64,000 nucleotides of DNA from Volvox africanus (lineage: Eukaryota; Chlorophyta; Chlorophyceae; Chlamydomonadales; Volvocaceae). A program made the translations under genes and the position numbers. The notes under the pieces were generated by a model. The model was not told the DNA's origin, searched no databases, and was given only the letters and a program-made list of their open reading frames with translations. The DNA lies in contig BSDZ01000080.1 of assembly GCA_030268105.1 (NCBI GenBank), positions 62,001 to 126,000 on the forward strand. The letters run 5' to 3'. Shown here piece after piece: positions 23,748-36,015 of the stretch (the stretch's first letter is position 1; each line of letters starts with the position of its first letter).

Positions 23748-26464
23748 GGTCTGTCGGTCTGTCCCTCTGTCGGTCTGTCCCTCTGTCGGTCTGTCCCTCT
23801 GTCGGTCTGTCCCCCAGTTGGTCTGTCCCCCAGTTGGTCTGTCCCCCAGTTGGTCTGTCCCCCAGTTGGTCTGTCCCCCAGTTGGTCTGTCCCCCAGTTG
23901 GTCTGTCCCCCAGTTGGTCTGTCCCCCAGTTGGTCTGTCCCCCAGTTGGTCTGTCCCCCAGTTGGTCTGTCCCCCAGTTGGTCTGTCCCCCAGTTGGTCT
24001 GTCCCCCAGTTGGTCTGTCCCCCAGTTGGTCTGTCCCCCAGTTGGTCTGTCCCCCAGTTGGTCTGTCCCCCAGTTGGTCTGTCCCCCAGTTGGTCTGTCC
24101 CCCAGTTGGTCTGTCCCCCAGTTGGTCTGTCCCCCAGTTGGTCTGTCCCCCAGTTGGTCTGTCCCCCAGTTGGTCTGTCCCCCAGTTGGTCTGTCCCCCA
24201 GTTGGTCTGTCCCCCAGTTGGTCTGTCCCCCAGTTGGTCTGTCCCCCAGTTGGTCTGTCCCCCAGTTGGTCTGTCCCCCAGTTGGTCTGTCCCCCAGTTG
24301 GTCTGTCCCCCAGTTGGTCTGTCCCCCAGTTGGTCTGTCCCCCAGTTGGTCTGTCCCCCAGTTGGTCTGTCCCCCAGTTGGTCTGTCCCCCAGTTGGTCT
24401 GTCCCCCAGTTGGTCTGTCCCCCAGTTGGTCTGTCCCCCAGTTGGTCTGTCCCCCAGTTGGTCTGTCCCCCAGTTGGTCTGTCCCCCAGTTGGTCTGTCC
24501 CCCAGTTGGTCTGTCCCCCAGTTGGTCTGTCCCCCAGTTGGTCTGTCCCCCAGTTGGTCTGTCCCCCAGTTGGTCTGTCCCCCAGTTGGTCTGTCCCGCT
24601 GTCGGTCTGTCCCCCAGTTGGTCTGTCCCCCAGTTGGTCTGTCCCCCAGTTGGTCTGTCCCCCAGTTGGTCTGTCCCCCTGATGGTCTGTCCCCCAGTTG
24701 GTCTGTCCCCCAGTTGGTCTGTCCCCCAGTTGGTCTGTCCCCCAGTTGGTCTGTCCCCCAGTTGGTCTGTCCCCCAGTTGGTCTGTCCCCCAGTTGGTCT
24801 GTCCCCCAGTTGGTCTGTCCCCCAGTTGGTCTGTCCCCCAGTTGGTCTGTCCCCCAGTTGGTCTGTCCCCCAGTTGGTCTGTCCCCCAGTTGGTCTGTCC
24901 CCCAGTTGGTCTGTCCCCCAGTTGGTCTGTCCCCCAGTTGGTCTGTCCCCCAGTTGGTCTGTCCCCCAGTTGGTCTGTCCCCCAGTTGGTCTGTCCCCCA
25001 GTTGGTCTGTCCCCCAGTTGGTCTGTCCCCCAGTTGGTCTGTCCCCCAGTTGGTTTGTCCCCCCGTCGGTCTGTGCCCCCGTCGGTCTGTGCCCCCGTCG
25101 GTCTGTGCCCCCGTCGGTCTGTGCCCCCGTCGGTCTGTGCCCCCGTCGGTCTGTGCCCCCGTCGGTCTGTCCCTATGTCGGTCTGTCCCTATGTCGGTCT
25201 GTCCCCCAGTTGGTCTGTCCCCCAGTTGGTCTGTCCCCCTGTGGGTCTGTCCCCCTGTGGGTCTGTCCCCCTGTGGGTCTGTCCCCCTGTGGGTCTGTCC
25301 CTCTGTGGGTCTGTCCCTCTGTGGGTCTGTCCCTCTGTGGGTCTGTCCCTCTGTGGGTCTGTCCCTCTGTGGGTCTGTCCCTCTGTCGGTCTGTCCCTCT
25401 GTCGGTCTGTCCCTCTGTCGGTCTGTCCCTCTGTCGGTCTGTCCCTCTGTCGGTCTGTCCCTCTGTCGGTCTGTCCCTCTGTCGGTCTGTCCCTCTGTCG
25501 GTCTGTCCCTCTGTCGGTCTGTCCCTCTGTTGGTCTGTCCCCCAGTCGGTCTGTCCCCCAGTTGGTCTGTCCCCCAGTTGGTCTGTCCCCCTGATGGTCT
25601 GTCCCCCAGTTGGTCTGTCCCTCTGTCGGTCTGTCCCCCAGTTGGTCTGTCCCCCAGTTGGTCTGTCCCCCAGTTGGTCTGTCCCTATGTCGGTCTGTCC
25701 CTATGTCGGTCTGTCCCTATGTCGGTCTGTCCCCCAGTTGGTCTGTCCCCCAGTTGGTCTGTCCCCCAGTTGGTCTGTCCCCCAGTTGGTCTGTCCCCCA
25801 GTTGGTCTGTCCCCCAGTTGGTCTGTCCCCCAGTTGGTCTGTCCCCCAGTTGGTCTGTCCCCCAGTTGGTCTGTCCCCCAGTTGGTCTGTCCCCCAGTTG
25901 GTCTGTCCCCCAGTTGGTCTGTCCCGCTGTCGGTCTGTCCCTCTGTCGGTCTGTCCCCCAGTTGGTCTGTCCCCCAGTTGGTTTGTCCCCCCGTCGGTCT
26001 GTGCCCCCGTCGGTCTGTGCCCCCGTCGGTCTGTGCCCCCGTCGGTCTGTGCCCCCGTCGGTCTGTGCCCCCGTCGGTCTGTGCCCCCGTCGGTCTGTGC
26101 CCCCGTCGGTCTGTGCCCCCGTCGGTCTGTGCCCCCGTCGGTCTGTGCCCCCGTCGGTCTGTTCCCCCGTCGGTCTGTGCCCCCGTCGGTCTGTCCCCCC
26201 GTCGGTCTGTGCCCCCTTCGGTCTGTCCCCCCGTCGGTCTGTGCCCCCGTCGGTCTGTGCGCCCGTCGGTCTGTCCCCCCGTCGGTCTGTCCCCCCGTCG
26301 GTCTGTGCCCCCGTCGGTCTGTGCCCCCGTCGGTCTGTGCCCCCGTCGGTCTGTGCCCCCGTCGGTCTGTGCCCCCGTCGGTCTGTGCCCCCGTCGGTCT
26401 GTGCCCCCGTCGGTCTGTGCCCCCGTCGGTCTGTGCCCCCGTCGGTCTGTGCCCCCGTCGGTCT
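23748..26464. repeat. 16-bp minisatellite array, unit 3
   Basis: It has the same length and variant order as the unit 2 array. The conserved order of variant blocks shows that the array diversified before the 9-kb unit was amplified. Confidence 0.95.
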
Positions 26465-26902
26465 TGGTGGTATTGGTTTAGTAGTGACGGCTCGAGATTA
26501 GGGTACAGGAATGATATGAATCTTGATATGTGTTTGGAGGGGGTTCTTGTTAGGGATATTGCATTACCATGAACATATGTTTTGTGCCCCGGCATGGAGG
26601 CATATCAACGTGTGTTTGTTCTTCGTGTTGTCTTTCCTTGCTGTTTGTAGGAATACAGGGGAGACGCAGCAGCACATGCCCAGGTGAGAAGGGGGGAAAC
26701 AGCAGAACGAAACAGGGGTAGTCGGCGGGTATAGATTTATATAACATGAGCCCTAAGCACCACCTCTTGTCGTCTTCTTTGGGGATGTGAGCCGCATGGC
26801 CCATTCCGCAGTGTCATAGGTACACCAAGGGATGGGGGGAGGGGGAGAGATGCAGTAGGGGCGAGGTCGTGGTGGTGGAGGTGGTTGTCGTTGTGTTGTT
26901 GA

Positions 26903-28899
26903 GGTGTTGTGGTGCTGTCGGTCGATTATGCAGTCGGCTGGTCATCCTGTCGGTTGTGGTGCTGTCAGTCAGTACCTGTGTCGGTTGTGGTGCTGTCAGC
27001 TGGTCATCCTGTCGGTTGTGGTGCTGTCAGTTGGTCATGCTGTCGGTTGTGGTGCTGTCAGCTGGTCATCCTGTCGGTTGTGGTGCTGTCGGTCTGTCCT
27101 TCTGTCGGTTGTGGTGCTGTCAGTCAGTCCTTGTGTCGGTTGTGGTGCTGTCAGCTGGTCATCCTGTCGGTTGTGGTGCTGTCAGTCAGTCCTTGTGTCG
27201 GTTGTGGTGCTGTCAGTTGGTCATGGTGTCGGTTGTGGTGCTGCCGGTTGGTCATCCTGTCGGTTGTGGTGCTGCCGGTTGGTCATCCTTTTGGTTGTGG
27301 TGCTGTCAGTCAGTCCTTCTGTCGGTTGTGGTGCTGTCAGTCAGTCCTTGTGTTGGTTGTGGTGCTGTCAGCTGGTCATCCTGTCGGTTGTGGTGCTGCC
27401 GGTTGGTCATCCTGTCGGTTGTGGTGCTGCCGGTTGGTCATCTTGTCGGTTGTGGTGCTGTCAGTTGGTCATCCCTTCGGTTGTGGTGCTGTCGGTCAGT
27501 CCTTGTGTCGGTTGTGGTGCTGTCAGTTGGTCATCCTGTCGGTTGTGATGCTGTCGGTCAGACCTTGTGTCGGTTGTGGTGCTGTCAGTTGGTCATCCTG
27601 TCGGTTGTGGTGCTGCCGGTTGGTCATCCTGTCGGTTGTGGTGCTGTCAGTTGGTCATGCTGTCGGTTGTGGTGCTGTCAGTCAGTCCTTGTGTCGGTTG
27701 TGGTGCTGTCAGCTGGTCATCCTGTCGGTTGTGGTGCTGTCGGTCAGTCCTTCTGCTGGTTGTGGTGCTGTCAGTCGGTCATCCCTTCGGTTGTGGTGCT
27801 GTCAGTTGGTCATCCTGTCGGTTGTGGTGCTGTCGGTCGGTCATCCTGTCGGTTGTGGTGCTGTCAGTTGGTCATCCTGTCGGTTGTGGTGCTGTCGGTC
27901 AGACCTTGTGTCGGTTGTGGTGCTGTCAGTTGGTCATCCTGTCGGTTGTGGTGCTGCCGGTTGGTCATCCTGTCGGTTGTGGTGCTGTCAGTCAGTCCTT
28001 GTGTCGGTTGTGGTGCTGTCAGTTGGTCATGCTGTCGGTTGTGGTGCTGTCAGTCAGTCCTTGTGTCGGTTGTGGTGCTGTCAGCTGGTCATCCTGTCGG
28101 TTGTGGTGCTGCCGGTTGGTCATCCTGTCGGTTGTGGTGCTGCCGGTTGGTCATCCTGTCGGTTGTGGTGCTGTCAGTTGGTCATGCTGTCGGTTGTGGT
28201 GCTGTCGGTCAGTCCTTGTGTCGGTTGTGGTGCTGTCAGTTGGTCATCCTGTCGGTTGTGGTGCTGTCGGTCAGACCTTGTGTCGGTTGTGGTGCTGTCA
28301 GTTGGTCATCCTGTCGGTTGTTGTGCTGCCGGTTGGTCATCCTGTCGGTTGTGGTGCTGTCAGTTGGTCATGCTGTCGGTTGTGGTGCTGTCAGTCAGTC
28401 CTTGTGTCGGTTGTGGTGCTGTCAGTTGGTCATGCTGTCGGTTGTGGTGCTGTCAGTCAGTCCTTGTGTCGGTTGTGGTGCTGTCAGCTGGTCATCCTGT
28501 CGGTTGTGGTGCTGTCGGTCAGTCCTTCTGCTGGTTGTGGTGCTGTCAGTCGGTCATCCCTTCGGTTGTGGTGCTGTCAGTTGGTCATCCTGTCGGTTGT
28601 GGTGCTGTCGGTCGGTCATCCTGTCGGTTGTGGTGCTGTCAGTTGGTCATCCTGTCGGTTGTGGTGCTGTCGGTCAGACCTTGTGTCGGTTGTGGTGCTG
28701 TCAGTTGGTCATCCTGTCGGTTGTGGTGCTGCCGGTTGGTCATCCTGTCGGTTGTGGTGCTGTCAGTCAGTCCTTGTGTCGGTTGTGGTGCTGTCAGTTG
28801 GTCATGCTGTCGGTTGTGGTGCTGTCAGTCAGTCCTTGTGTCGGTTGTGGTGCTGTCAGCTGGTCATCCTGTCGGTTGTGGTGCTGTCAGTTGGTCATG
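26903..28899. repeat. 31-bp minisatellite array, unit 3
   Basis: This is the full-length form, with the same length as unit 1 (1997 bp). Confidence 0.95.
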
Positions 28900-29671
28900 G
28901 GTTGTCCCTTGTGCCATGTGCCATGTGCCATGTGTCATGTGTTTTGTGCTAGTGCTTGTGCTAGTGCTAGTGCTAGTGCTTAGGGTTTGCTTGCTCTTCC
29001 GCTTCTGTGCCTCCTCTGTTTAAAGTAATAATATAGCCCTCTTTTGTTTCTGCTGAGATGTATATATATGAATATAATATAATATACAAATGCATATATG
29101 GCTGCGCAGGTGTACACAACATATGGATAACGGCATGGCCTACATATGACCCATTGATATGTTATATATTGTTGCATACTACAAGATTTTGTTGTGGAGG
29201 CGGAGCGTTTTAGGGTTGCAATATGGGTGGCTGCATATTAGGTGGCTGCACGAGTGTATGTGTGTGGGTGAGAGTGTATTCGTTGAGGGTGTGTGTGTGT
29301 GTGTGTTTGCGGGTGTGTGTTCGTGGGCCGCACACTGCGGCAGAAGAGGAGCAGAAGAGGAGAAAAGGAGGGGAAGGAGAGGGCGTGTGGCATAGGACGT
29401 GTGACGTGTAGGACATCAGACACACAAGCATAATATATATAAAAGCATATATAGCATATGATGTGTATAAACCTGTATGTGTGCACACATACACATATCC
29501 TATTTTATGCATATGCATATGTGTATTTTATGTGGAGAGGGCGGAGGAGGGTGTGGACATGTGTGTATAAAATGTATGTATGAGCACGGCAGAGGGGGCA
29601 CACTATGTGACTATGACGAGGCACACTATATGTGACTGTGGTGGTGAGAGACACACACATATATATGACTG

Positions 29672-29705
<34 letters not shown>

Positions 29706-31054
29706 CTGTGTTGTGGTGTAGCACAGATGCAGAGCACAGATGTGGTATGTGAAGGGGTATGTGAAGGGCAGAGCATATGATATGCTCTGGGTAGAGCATA
29801 TGATGATGGGTGTGTGCTGTGGATGATGCTCTGTTGTCTGTTGTATTAACCCTATGATGATATGATCCGTCCCATTACAGGAGAGGAGCCCCTTGTAGTC
29901 TGTTGTGTAGAGTATTGTATAGTATTAGTGTAAATTTTGTGTGTGAAGTGTATCTATCTATACCCTGTGCCTCTACTCTACTGTAAAGAGTCCACAAAAG
30001 AGACCACAAAAGCGTGTGTCATTGTTGGACACAGTGTCTGTCATTGTTGGATCACAGAGGTCAGCAGAGCTTAAAAAAATGATCAAAATATGAGAGATAT
30101 AGCCCCCAAAGGAGAAGGAGAAGAGAGATATAGCCTAGCACAGGATATATATATATATAATAATACAGCAGGCGTGTCTTCTGTCCAATTTCTGTCTCGT
30201 CCAATCGTCCAAACCCTATCTATCAAGCAAAGGCAAGGCAAGCAAAGGCAAGGCCAGGAAAATAAACTAAGGTAAAAAATTGAGTGAGAAGTCGCCCGAA
30301 AAAGAGTGAGAAAAAAAATTTCCGGGGGCCTGGCCGGCCCCCGGGCCCCCCGCGGAGGGGGGGTGGGGGAGTGAACCTTAGTGGGTTAGTGGGTACACAG
30401 GTACGTGTACACCTGTGTACGTGTGTTCGTACGATGAGGGGTTCGGAGCTTGGTTTCGGAGCTTGGTCTCCCCTTCCCCCCGGCCCCCGCCCCCGCCCCC
30501 GCCCCCTCGGCCGGCTGCGGCCCGACACTGGCACTGGGACTGGGCAAAAGGTACATCTCCTTCCTCTCATCATCCCATGTTGCCCCGGAACCTATCCCAC
30601 TTCCGCCGACCAGCCGCGCATCTGATGTGCGACCGAGTCCGGGTAGGATCGAACCCACGACGCTGGGATGAATTTTAAACTGACTCCACACCACACCTAG
30701 CTCAACCATGCACACACGCGCCACAACACCACACCACGCCATGACCTTACAGTATATTTACTATAATAAATATATATGACTATATAAAAATCCCTAAACC
30801 CAACGGAAGGTCTCGCAGTCCTTCCATGATTTTGTAGGTTCCCGAGTGCGAAACCGTAGGGAATCATCATCACTTATGGCGCGCATATGATGGACATCCA
30901 TCGGTCTCACGCCATAAACCCAAATAGCACACATTTGGGGTATTATATATATGCTGTACACCATCTGTCTGTGCTGTCCCTTACTACATACATTCGGTGA
31001 TTGTGTGGGCTCACAGAGCATGCATGTTTCATGAACAGCACACATGCATAACAC

Positions 31055-32361
31055 TACTAGTTTTTTTACACATTCGCTGCAATTGTCAGATATTTATAGT
31101 ATGGTATATAGCACACATTTTATCACTAATTGTAGGATTTTGTTGTCACGCCGCCATCTTTTGTGCCGCCGCAACAAAGTGCCACCCACAAGTAAGTCAA
31201 GCATTAGACATCCTCATTCTTACTTATATATTGTTAACAAAATCGTTGAATGCTAAATTGACGCCGCAGGAAAAGCTTCGTGTATTGGTGCGTCGCCATG
31301 GAGAGCATCAGAGGCGTCACGTCTCTGACGAGACGGCGAAATCGGTCTCTACACTGCGTCGACAAGGTAAAAGTGGGACACAGTGGATGTAGTGATGCGT
31401 GAAGGGACTGGGTCGACGTGGTGGCGTTGTGTTGTGGCGGCGCACTGGGATTGAGAATGGCGGCGGGACTCATAGCTATACGGGCTGCATGTAAAAAGAG
31501 GATCTAATAGTATTATGATGATGACAATAGTATGATAATCTATCCAATGAACAAATCTCTGTGCGTTTCCCTTGGGGCTGCTGCTACCCTGTTCCTCTGC
31601 TCGCTCCTTTAGGAATTCACCTCATTTAAGCCGCCATGGGCTTAACTTGGAAAGGGCTTCTGGTGGTAGTAGTATATTTACCGCTCCGTCCGTCGTAGCA
31701 ACGCTGTTGTGGTTGCAGCTTCAGCCCACAGCTCTGATGCCTCGCCTGAAGGGATTTCTGGTGAGGAGGGGAGAGTGGCACGTAGGCGTGTGGGGTGTGT
31801 GGAGGGATCGGAGGATGGACGCAGGGAGGCTGACGCAGGGAGGCTGACGCAGTGGTGGTGGTGGTGGTCGTGGTGGTCGTCTTCGTCTCCTGTGTCTTCT
31901 TCTTCGACGTGGTGGTCGTGGTGGTCGTCATTGTGGTGGTGGTGGTGGTGGCGGGCGAAGGGGTGACGGGTCTGTGTGTGTGTGGGGGGGGGGTGAGGGA
32001 CCGGAATTAGGCTGCAGGAGTGATATGAAACACGTGTGGTGGTGGAGGGGTCATTTGTTCAAGTTGAAAGGGATATTGCCGTACCGTGTTGATGTGCTTT
32101 GTGCCCCGGCATGTAAACATATGAACGTGTGTTTGTTCTTCGTGTTGTCTTTCCATGCTGTTTGTAGGAACACAGGGGAGACGCAGCAGCACATGCCCAG
32201 GTGAGGAAAAGGGGGGGGGACAACATACTGGAACGGGGGTAATCTGCGGGAATACTTCAAGGTACATAATACATATGCATGTCAAGGGGCTACTCGTAGT
32301 GCGGGGTTTGCACACGGGCGTGTGGGGTGTTGGGGGGAGTGTGGACCGAAGCCCTCAGCAC
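31055..32361. repeat. 9-kb macrosatellite, truncated unit 4
   Basis: The first 1.3 kb of a fourth copy is present. It has a 9-bp expansion of the GTGGTCGTG stretch near 31915 and a longer G-run near 31983. It stops inside module A, after the GCCCTCAGCAC that in other units leads into the purine array. There it joins sequence matching the end of a unit (the TGATTGTGTGGGCTCACAG segment found at 12716), which suggests an internal deletion or recombination junction. Confidence 0.9.
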
Positions 32362-33059
32362 TGATTGTGTGGGCTCACAGAGCATGTTTCATGAACAGCA
32401 CACATGCATAACACCACAGCTACCACCATCCAGAAGACCGATGACAACTGAGACACAGACCTTAGACTGCCAATCCTGCAGAAACAAATAAAGTAATCAA
32501 CTATTGGATGCAGATGGGCTCCTTGAAGAGTGCTAGACCCAGCCAGGGGTGACCATGTAGCCATACAGGATGCCAGCTGATGGATACTTGTGCAACATGC
32601 CAAGTGCTGGGTCACGGACAAACCCTAAACAGGAAAAGGGGGGGGGGGACAACATACTGGAACGGGGGTAATCTGCGGGAATACTTCAAGGTACATAATA
32701 CATATGCATGTCAAGGGGCTACTCGTAGTGCGGGGTTTGCACACGGGCGTGTGGGGTGTTGGGGGGAGTGTGGACCGAAGCCCTCAGCACTGATTGTGTG
32801 GGCTCACAGAGCATGTTTCATGAACAGCACACATGCATAACACCACAGCTACCACCATCCAGAAGACCGATGACAACTGAGACACAGACCTTAGACTGCC
32901 AATCCTGCAGAAACAAATAAAGTAATCAACTATTGGATGCAGATGGGCTCCTTGAAGAGTGCTAGACCCAGCCAGGGGTGACCATGTAGCCATACAGGAT
33001 GCCAGCTGATGGATACTTGTGCAACATGCCAAGTGCTGGGTCACGGACAAACCCTAAAA
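32204..33059. repeat. 429-bp direct duplication beside telomere repeats
   Basis: Copy 1 is 32204-32630 and copy 2 is 32631-33059; they differ mainly in the length of a G-run. Each copy consists of the end of module A, a block equal to the end of a 9-kb unit (lacking CATG), about 200 bp of unique DNA (from CACAGCTACCACC onward), and an AAACCCTAAA stub. The stub of copy 1 is a short telomere-like fragment. That of copy 2 continues into the telomere tract. No gene is seen. Confidence 0.9.
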
Positions 33060-33112
33060 CCCTAAAACCCTAAAAACCCTAAAACCCTAAAACCCTAAAA
33101 CCCTAAAACCCT
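33052..33112. repeat. Interstitial telomere repeat (CCCTAAAA)n
   Basis: Seven copies of CCCTAAAA (one with five A) plus a final CCCT. TTTTAGGG is the telomere repeat of Chlamydomonas and relatives. The C-rich strand reads 5' to 3' on +, the orientation expected at the left end of a chromosome whose body lies to the right. The tract meets a truncated retrotransposon ORF at 33113. Confidence 0.95.
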
Positions 33113-34441
33113 GGGGACCTGGTAAGGGTGTACGACATGCTGGAGCATGACCAAATGCCCCTCCCTCAGTACATGACCTGGCTAGACTGGACCCAACAGT
33201 TTCTAGACCCCTCAGCTAGCCCCACCCAACTGCGAGACAAGGAGTCTACCCGTATGGCTCTCTCGGCTCTATGCAACGATATCAGCCCGGCATGGATAGC
33301 AGCAGCACGGGAGGTAGTCAACCGCTTACAACCCCAACAGCCGGACAGGGTAGAGGACAGAATGCAGCAGCAGATGCCAGCACCACCAGACCGCACCACA
33401 GTCATGGCCATGATCGTCAGGCGTTTGGGATGGAGATTGCCAGGGGACTCAGGTATAGTGCCTCTCTACAACCTCAAGGTAAGCCAAGCTACTCAGCTGC
33501 AAGGGGTTTCAACAGCGGAGGAGCGATTGGAGCTCTTGTCAGCTTTTGTGCAGGAGGCGCAAGGGATGCCAACAGACGGACCAACTCCTCCCTGTCCTGT
33601 CACTGACCTCCAGCGCTTTCAGGCAACCCTAGACAGGCTGTGGACAGCAGTTCGGTGGGAAAATAAAAACAAAGAGACGCTGTGGCGTTTGGTGGTCGAT
33701 GGGATACCCATGCCTGGCAACACACATCTTTCCAGGGTGCCCATCAAACCATGTGGGTGTGGCAGCTATGGAGCTGATACTGATCAACCTTGGTCCCCAC
33801 GCCTGCACAATTTCTGGGAGTGCCCTATAGCCAAGGCGGTGCGAGAACAGATCGACAGACATTTGCCATTACCGACATCAGCCACCATTGAAGGGGGCAT
33901 GACCAGGCAACAGCTATGGCTTGTCCAAGCACCTCCCGGTTGCGAGCAGGCCCCATGGGATGTGATAGCTTTGGCAGCCTTATCTTCTATGGAATATGGC
34001 AGGCACTGTCTCCGGGCGGCAACCAGGGAACACAGGCCACAGGGGCCTTCTACCCACGGACGGCAGCAGCAACAACAGACCCACACAGCAGAGCAGGGAC
34101 CCCGTCAACGGGCTATTACTGACTTCTTCAACCGTTCAGGAGGGTTCCCTCAAGAGGAAGAGGAAGATGCCAACACCCATCCAATCATCTCTACGACACA
34201 GCCAGCAATGGACACTCCAACACAAACAGCAGCCTCACCCCTGGACCGTGCACGGGCCCGTACAGTTGCAGACTTTTGGGCACGCTTGCATTCTTTTGCA
34301 GCGTTGGGAATACCTCACTATGGCTGGAATCAAGTGGGACCACAACATCCCATCCTAGCCATAGTTGGCACGCAAATGCGGTGTGCAGATCCGGTTGACA
34401 TCACCGACCATGGAGCAGCAAGAACAGAGCAGGGGCTTTAG
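33113..34441 (+). pseudogene. 5'-truncated LINE-type retrotransposon ORF, C-terminal part
   Basis: The frame is open from the telomere junction (the telomere repeat itself supplies the upstream stop) to 34441, about 440 residues, so it lacks a native start. A reverse-transcriptase zinc-binding region (zf-RVT-like) is visible around 33655-33845: a Trp-rich KETLWRLVVDGIPMPGN block, then CGCG and RLHNFWECPIAKAV, the C-x-C...H...C pattern found at the C-terminus of non-LTR retrotransposon ORF2 proteins. The reverse transcriptase and endonuclease domains are absent. The C-terminal third is Gln/Thr-rich. I infer a LINE fragment and cannot name the clade. Confidence 0.7.
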
Positions 34442-35091
34442 GGCAGGTGTTTTGAGGAGGAGGTTCTGTGGGAGGAAAGGGGGAGAGTGAGGGAGGTAGA
34501 GACAAGGAGAGGGCGGTCTAGTTCTCGAGGAGGGGAAGGGAGAGGGTGGAGGGTTTCGTGGCTAGAGGTTCCTGTGTCCAGGCTTCGGGTCCTTAGGGTT
34601 TTAGGGGGGGTCAGCGAGAAGGGTCTTTCCTTTTTGTGCAGTTCAGGTGTCTGCGGGGCCAGCTTTGGGTGGGGCCGGAAGGCTTTCTAGGGGGGCGCCA
34701 GTTTGGCTTGTCATCCCCCCCTCCGCCTCTTGTTGGGTTCTTCCGGCTTGGCTGTGTAAGGGTGTGCTTTCCTGCTAATGTTTCTCCTCTGAAGGGATCT
34801 GTGTGTGTCTGTCATGCTCTTGCCAGGTCAGTTTCGGGTTAGAGGAGAGGTTTCCCCGTCCCTTGAGCAGCTAGGTGTCCCCCGTTTTCTGTTGGGCCTT
34901 TCTGTGGTTTCTTGGTGGCCCTGAGTGCTCTGTGAGTGGCCAGGCGAGAGCCTGTGAGGGCTCGCTGGCCCTAGTGAGAGGGGTAGCACGTGGCAGGACA
35001 GACAGACAAAGCCACGTGTTCCTCCCCTGCGCTGTGGCTTGGTCCGGTCAGGACCCCCGGTGCTCGTCTTTGAAGGGCGAGTCGCCCACAG
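34442..35091. other. Probable LINE 3' region, no gene
   Basis: The sequence is G-rich at first, then mixed. A short TTAGGGTTTTAGGG, two telomere units in the opposite orientation to the tract at 33052, lies at 34593-34606. No poly(A) tail or gene is recognised before the solo LTR. Confidence 0.5.
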
Positions 35092-35773
35092 TGTAACACC
35101 CATAAATATCACATCGCATCCCCGCTGATCCACCTAACATGCATAAAAGCCCGAATAATTGAGGCGTGCGGTATGCTTATGCTATCAAACGATCAGCAAT
35201 ATTATTTGATATAATATTACATCATTACGGCACACGTTGGGAGCGCAGCACTCATCGTGATACATGCCTTGCAACCAAATATTGTTATTCGGACCCTTGC
35301 ATCATGCAAAGGCCGGAAAGGCTTATCGGTTGTTATACATGGACATCGTAGATACGCAGTAGGGTTGTCACACTTAGGATCGGCCTTCTAGTGTGGGTTG
35401 TACAGTGTAGCAATATTGCAAGTATAACAGATGCGAGGATGGCTAAGTAGAGCAAGATATTTTGATGCCGAAGAACACTTCTGTGTTCAACCTTATTATT
35501 GCTAATTGCTCTTATACTTAGTCCGAGCTAAGCCTGAACTTCGCTTGTCACCGCCGCGTGATGATTGCTTGCTTCCGGCAATGACGGTGATCACATCCAT
35601 TGCATCGCTTCTGCCTGTATTATTGTAAGTTATATCTCTTCTTGTTTTGAAGTCTTCTGCTGTCTCTGTTTGCTCTCGATTGCCTTGCTGTACTTGCAAG
35701 TGCTTGCGCATCGGTATCGAAAGTCTTCAGACGTGCAGATATCTATGTGCAAACCCGAAGGAGAGGTACAACA
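35092..35773 (+). mobile_element. Solo LTR of a Ty3/gypsy element (short subfamily)
   Basis: It starts TGTAACACCC and ends GGTACAACA. Over most of its length it aligns with the 824-bp LTRs described below, but it lacks about 140 bp of their 5' part. The flanks are CACAG (35087-35091) and CAAAG (35774-35778), a possible 5-bp target-site duplication with one change. No primer-binding site follows, so it is a solo LTR, probably left by LTR-LTR recombination. Confidence 0.75.
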
Positions 35774-36010
35774 CAAAGGTCCGAATATCGATATTCAGTT
35801 GCCGACCCAACCATCACGATCGTCGCGTCTCCATATGCACGCGTGGTTTATGATATGAATGATGTAATAATATTTGAAATATTATTACTTGATTTATTAT
35901 GCTATAGTGGATTCATGCATCGATGTCAGCCTCGAGTCAAACATGTTGACCGACAGCGCGATATCGTAAATGATGATGCGGCATGCTTCATCAGCTAGAT
36001 ATATTCGAAT
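35774..36010. other. AT-rich DNA between LTR insertions
   Basis: No gene is seen. AATATTATT-type repeats lie around 35868-35892. The last five bases before the next element (36011-36015, ATATC) are its target-site duplication. Confidence 0.6.
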
Positions 36011-36015
36011 ATATC
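36011..36015. repeat. Target-site duplication ATATC (left)
   Basis: Five bases directly before LTR1, identical to 45250-45254. Confidence 0.85.

Larger units (their letters stand above)
21790..31054. repeat. 9-kb macrosatellite, unit 3 (9265 bp)
   Basis: This is the third complete copy. Its 16-bp array has unit 2 length and its 31-bp array has unit 1 length, so it combines the length alleles of its neighbours. The rest is almost identical to unit 2 at the positions compared. No gene is seen. Confidence 0.95.

Noticed and set aside
3487..31054. rDNA array, suggested by a 9-kb tandem unit
   Set aside because: No 18S, 5.8S or 28S rRNA sequence is recognisable in the unit, most of which is minisatellite.
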